A stretch of DNA of 42,071 nucleotides from Candidatus Omnitrophota bacterium (GTDB lineage: Bacteria; Omnitrophota; Gorgyraeia; Gygaellales; Profunditerraquicolaceae). Under the pieces are notes generated by a model. It was not told where the DNA came from. It searched no databases and was given only the letters and a program-made list of their open reading frames with translations. The first letter of the stretch is position 1; every line of letters starts with the position of its first letter. Position numbers and translations under genes: made by a program. Location of the stretch: assembly GCA_028710685.1 (NCBI GenBank), contig JAQTTQ010000007.1, positions 1-42,071 of the forward strand, in the 5' to 3' direction. Positions 40,124-42,071 of the stretch are shown in pieces.

Positions 40124-40569
40124 ATTACCCCTTTCTTAATATGCTTTTCTATGCGCATAAGTACGCGCAGGTAATCCTGGCGGTCTTTTTCGGTAACTTT
40201 GCCAAAAATCCTCATTACCATCCTGCGCCTTTCATGAGCGACTTTTTTCATTAAAGCCTGCCCTTTTAAATTAATCTCTATCTTAATAATACGGCGGTCA
40301 TTTTGATCAAAAATCCTATTTACATAACCAGCTTTAACTAATCTATCCACAATCCCGGTTACAGCAGCTGTAGTTACTTTCATGAAATTAGCTATATCGG
40401 TCATCTTAACTGAATCCTGGGTACTTAAATATTGCAAAACCAGAATCTGGGGCAAAGTCACCTTCCCCTTGTAAATTTCCTGCGGCTGCATATGGGCAAA
40501 CTCTTTCATAAGTATAGGCATAATCTCATTCATCTTATCGGCAAAATCAGACAATGTTAGCATTGGCAT
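40120..40569 (-). CDS. MarR-family transcriptional regulator
   Basis: 149 residues. Winged-helix core: VKMTDIANFMKVTTAAVTGI (recognition helix), VDRLVKAGYVNRIFDQNDRR (wing with the D-x-R-D/N signature). It is the first gene of the efflux operon and most likely its autoregulator: an inverted repeat overlaps the -10 region. It has a perfect AGGAGG 5 bases before the ATG at 40569. The ligand is unknown, but aromatic or phenolic compounds are usual for the family. Confidence 0.92.
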   Translation of the reverse strand: MPMLTLSDFADKMNEIMPILMKEFAHMQPQEIYKGKVTLPQILVLQYLSTQDSVKMTDIANFMKVTTAAVTGIVDRLVKAGYVNRIFDQNDRRIIKIEINLKGQALMKKVAHERRRMVMRIFGKVTEKDRQDYLRVLMRIEKHIKKGVI

Positions 40570-40580
40570 AGGTACCTCCT

Positions 40581-40622
40581 AATATTATTAACTATATTGA
40601 TTATTAAGCCTATTAATAATAT
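40581..40622. promoter_or_regulatory. Candidate MarR operator with three half-sites
   Basis: ATTATTAA-gccta-TTAATAAT (40600-40620) is a perfect 8-bp inverted repeat whose right arm overlaps the -10 box. A further AATATTATTAA (40581-40591) is the inverse of TTAATAATAT (40613-40622). Such placement fits autorepression by the MarR protein encoded just downstream on the minus strand. Confidence 0.65.
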
Positions 40623-40646
40623 GCCATACAAGAATACATTTGTCAA
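40618..40646 (-). promoter_or_regulatory. Predicted promoter of the marR-efflux operon
   Basis: On the minus strand TTGACA (40646-40641), 17 bases ending in TGG, CATATT (40623-40618): consensus -35 and extended -10. The predicted start near 40611 gives a leader of about 42 bases carrying AGGAGG (40580-40575). Confidence 0.72.
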
Positions 40647-40670
40647 GAAAAAACTGCGCATAAATTCTTA

Positions 40671-41186
40671 TTAAAGGGTTTTAATGAGCGTAAAGAGGAA
40701 TTTCGCTTCGGCCGTAAGCATTTGCGTGTTATGCTCAAGGATGCGGGATAATGAAGAATGCCCTTTATTCTTTTTAAGATTACCTAACTTTTTCATACTA
40801 AGGGATATCCTATTTAACATACGCAATCTTGCCCTTAGCCTATTGCGCGCTGAAATGGGCTTTAGATAATGCAAAAAATATAGGCTTAAGTCTAAGCTGA
40901 ATTGCGGCCGTTTAAGCTCTAAAAGGCTTCTGCCCAGCAATTCTTCAAAACGGGTTTTGCCTTTTGCGGTTAAAGTATAAACAATGCGTTTTGGGCGATT
41001 GCCAACTTTACCTATCTTCTTGGCTATCAATCCTTTTTGCTCCAGGACTCTTAAAGGATAATATATAGACTTGGCTTGTATTCCGGCAAACAAAGAGAGG
41101 ATCTGTTTAACCTTGGTTTTTATATCATAGCCATGCTTTGGCCCTTGGCGCAAAAGGCCCAACAACAATAATTCTTGCTCAATCAT
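40671..41186 (-). CDS. PadR-family transcriptional regulator
   Basis: 171 residues. The winged-helix domain [40 protein letters not shown] and the [20 protein letters not shown] wing fit PadR, followed by a helical C-terminal dimerisation part. The start overlaps the accA stop by four bases, so it is co-transcribed with accA, and it ends 25 bases before the -35 of the marR promoter. The target is unknown; PadR proteins often control efflux genes. Confidence 0.87.
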   Translation of the reverse strand: MIEQELLLLGLLRQGPKHGYDIKTKVKQILSLFAGIQAKSIYYPLRVLEQKGLIAKKIGKVGNRPKRIVYTLTAKGKTRFEELLGRSLLELKRPQFSLDLSLYFLHYLKPISARNRLRARLRMLNRISLSMKKLGNLKKNKGHSSLSRILEHNTQMLTAEAKFLFTLIKTL

Positions 41187-42071
41187 GCCACAACGCCCAT
41201 GTTGCGGAATTTCTTATATCTTTGCTTAACCAGCTCATCTTTTTTTAAGGCTGTCAAATTTTTAATCTCTTTGACAAGCACTTCTTTTATATTCTGCGCT
41301 GTCTTCTCAAAGTCACGGTGAGCGCCACCTAAAGGCTCAGGGATAATCCCGTCTATAACTTTTAGTTTGATAAGGTCTTCTCCGGTTAACTTTAAAACAG
41401 CTGCTGCGTCAGGGGCCTTTGAACCATCCTTCCATAATATGGCGGCACAACCTTCGGGGGATATAACAGAATAATATGAATTTTCCAGGATATAAACACG
41501 GTCAGCTACTCCCACACCAAGCGCCCCTCCTGATCCTCCTTCGCCTATAACCACTGAGATAATCGGCGTAGAGACAGAAGACATCTCTCTTAAATTCATG
41601 GCAATTGCCTGTGACTGCCCTCTCTCTTCAGCCCCTATACCCGGGTATGCCCCCGGGGTATCAATAAATATTACCACTGGAATATTGAATTCCTCTGCCA
41701 ACTGCATCATCCTTATTGCCTTGCGGTAACCTTCAGGGTGAGCGCAGCCAAAATTGCGCTTAAGGTTCTCCTTGGTATCCCGGCCCTTTTGATGCCCTAT
41801 AACCACGATTTTCTGTTTATCTAACCTAGCAAGGCCCGAAACAATGGCCTTATCATCGGAGAAAAGCCTGTCTCCGTGCACTTCCAGGAAATCCGTCATC
41901 AAAAGTTGGATGTAATCTAAGGTGTAGGGCCTTTGTGGGTGCCGCGCAAGCTGGACTTTCTGCCAGGGGGAGAGGTTTGTATAGGTATCTTTTCTAAGAT
42001 GCTCTAGCTTATCTTCGAGCTTTCTGACCTCGGAAGATAAATCGATCTTTTTATCTGTTATAAAATGCCTG
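41183..42071 (-). CDS. accA: AccA, acetyl-CoA carboxylase carboxyltransferase alpha subunit (N-terminus beyond the window)
   Basis: The open frame runs off the right edge: the reading continues upstream of the ATG at 41899 as [35 protein letters not shown], which is standard AccA sequence, so at least 296 residues are present. Core motifs [40 protein letters not shown] and [18 protein letters not shown] are intact. With AccD it transfers CO2 from biotin to acetyl-CoA to make malonyl-CoA, the extender unit for fatty acids and for the polyketide cluster. padR follows by overlap. Confidence 0.96.
   Translation of the reverse strand, partial: RHFITDKKIDLSSEVRKLEDKLEHLRKDTYTNLSPWQKVQLARHPQRPYTLDYIQLLMTDFLEVHGDRLFSDDKAIVSGLARLDKQKIVVIGHQKGRDTKENLKRNFGCAHPEGYRKAIRMMQLAEEFNIPVVIFIDTPGAYPGIGAEERGQSQAIAMNLREMSSVSTPIISVVIGEGGSGGALGVGVADRVYILENSYYSVISPEGCAAILWKDGSKAPDAAAVLKLTGEDLIKLKVIDGIIPEPLGGAHRDFEKTAQNIKEVLVKEIKNLTALKKDELVKQRYKKFRNMGVVA

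Noticed and set aside
40671-41186. PadR as the specific regulator of the polyketide cluster
   Set aside because: It is co-transcribed with accA, and the palindrome at 33898-33915 does not resemble the ATGT-N8-ACAT sites typical of PadR, so no link can be claimed.
1-42071. CRISPR arrays, insertion sequences, prophage, rRNA or integrase/attachment sites
   Set aside because: No regularly spaced repeats, transposase or integrase motifs, or rRNA sequence were seen in either strand.

Overview
The window reads as one contiguous piece of chromosome from a Gram-negative bacterium: LptE, a BamD-like TPR protein, an RND-TolC tripartite pump and several lipoproteins all imply an outer membrane. Gene style (compact overlapping genes, moderate GC, short HolA, MBL-less ComEC, BchE-type radical SAM enzyme) would fit an uncultured PVC-side anaerobe such as Omnitrophota (former OP3). 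That assignment is inference and has not been checked against any database. Standard code, no insertion sequences, no CRISPR, no rRNA and no phage genes were seen. No stretch longer than about 140 bases lacks a gene.

Layout. 1-9756 is housekeeping: uvrC (5' part only), murJ, rpsT (+), holA, lptE, a BamD-like TPR protein, comEC, comEA, a stand-alone receiver protein (+), leuS and nfo. 9859-11887 holds tRNA-Ala(GGC), tRNA-Leu(CAA) and a secreted M1 metallopeptidase on the + strand. From 33861 down to 11890 there is one unbroken minus-strand directon of 25 genes (about 22 kb, largest gap 54 bases). 34002-40569 is a marR-tolC-acrA-acrB-PII-like-flavodoxin efflux operon. 40671 to the right edge carries padR and the 3' part of accA.

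The most interesting region is 24488-33861. It carries a ketosynthase pair with one intact KS (Cys170/His310/Lys342/His347) and one degenerate partner in which the catalytic Cys and both His are replaced (Arg162, Asp302, Asn339). That is the KS-alpha/chain-length-factor arrangement of type II aromatic polyketide synthases. It also has a free ACP, a WhiE/TcmN-like SRPBCC aromatase/cyclase, a PF04199 (OxyN-type) cyclase, an SDR ketoreductase, a PanE-like reductase, a B12-type radical SAM enzyme, a tandem TIGR04076 protein, an MFS exporter and a PCP_red-like small protein. The cluster starts with a strong sigma70-like promoter (33930-33958) followed by a perfect 18-bp palindrome (33898-33915), a good operator candidate. 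I read it as a type II aromatic polyketide cluster in a probably anaerobic organism, with a radical SAM enzyme where oxygenases would normally be.

Downstream in the same directon, four consecutive overlapping genes encode a nucleoside phosphorylase, an MtnA-like isomerase, a class II aldolase fused to an SCP2 domain, and an aldehyde dehydrogenase. Together they form a plausible route from 5'-deoxyadenosine or methylthioadenosine to DHAP plus an aldehyde and then an acid, i.e. disposal of a radical SAM by-product. Then come PlsC, PurU-like, AsmA-like, an unknown helical protein, an acyl-CoA synthetase, RlmN and an SGNH hydrolase.

Transcription signals recur. Three genes (BamD-like, receiver, nfo) have a recognisable promoter whose -10 box lies only 7-9 bases before the ATG, with no transcribed Shine-Dalgarno sequence, which suggests leaderless mRNAs. 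Other genes (rpsT, marR, the PKS genes) have ordinary leaders with strong AGGAGG-like sites.
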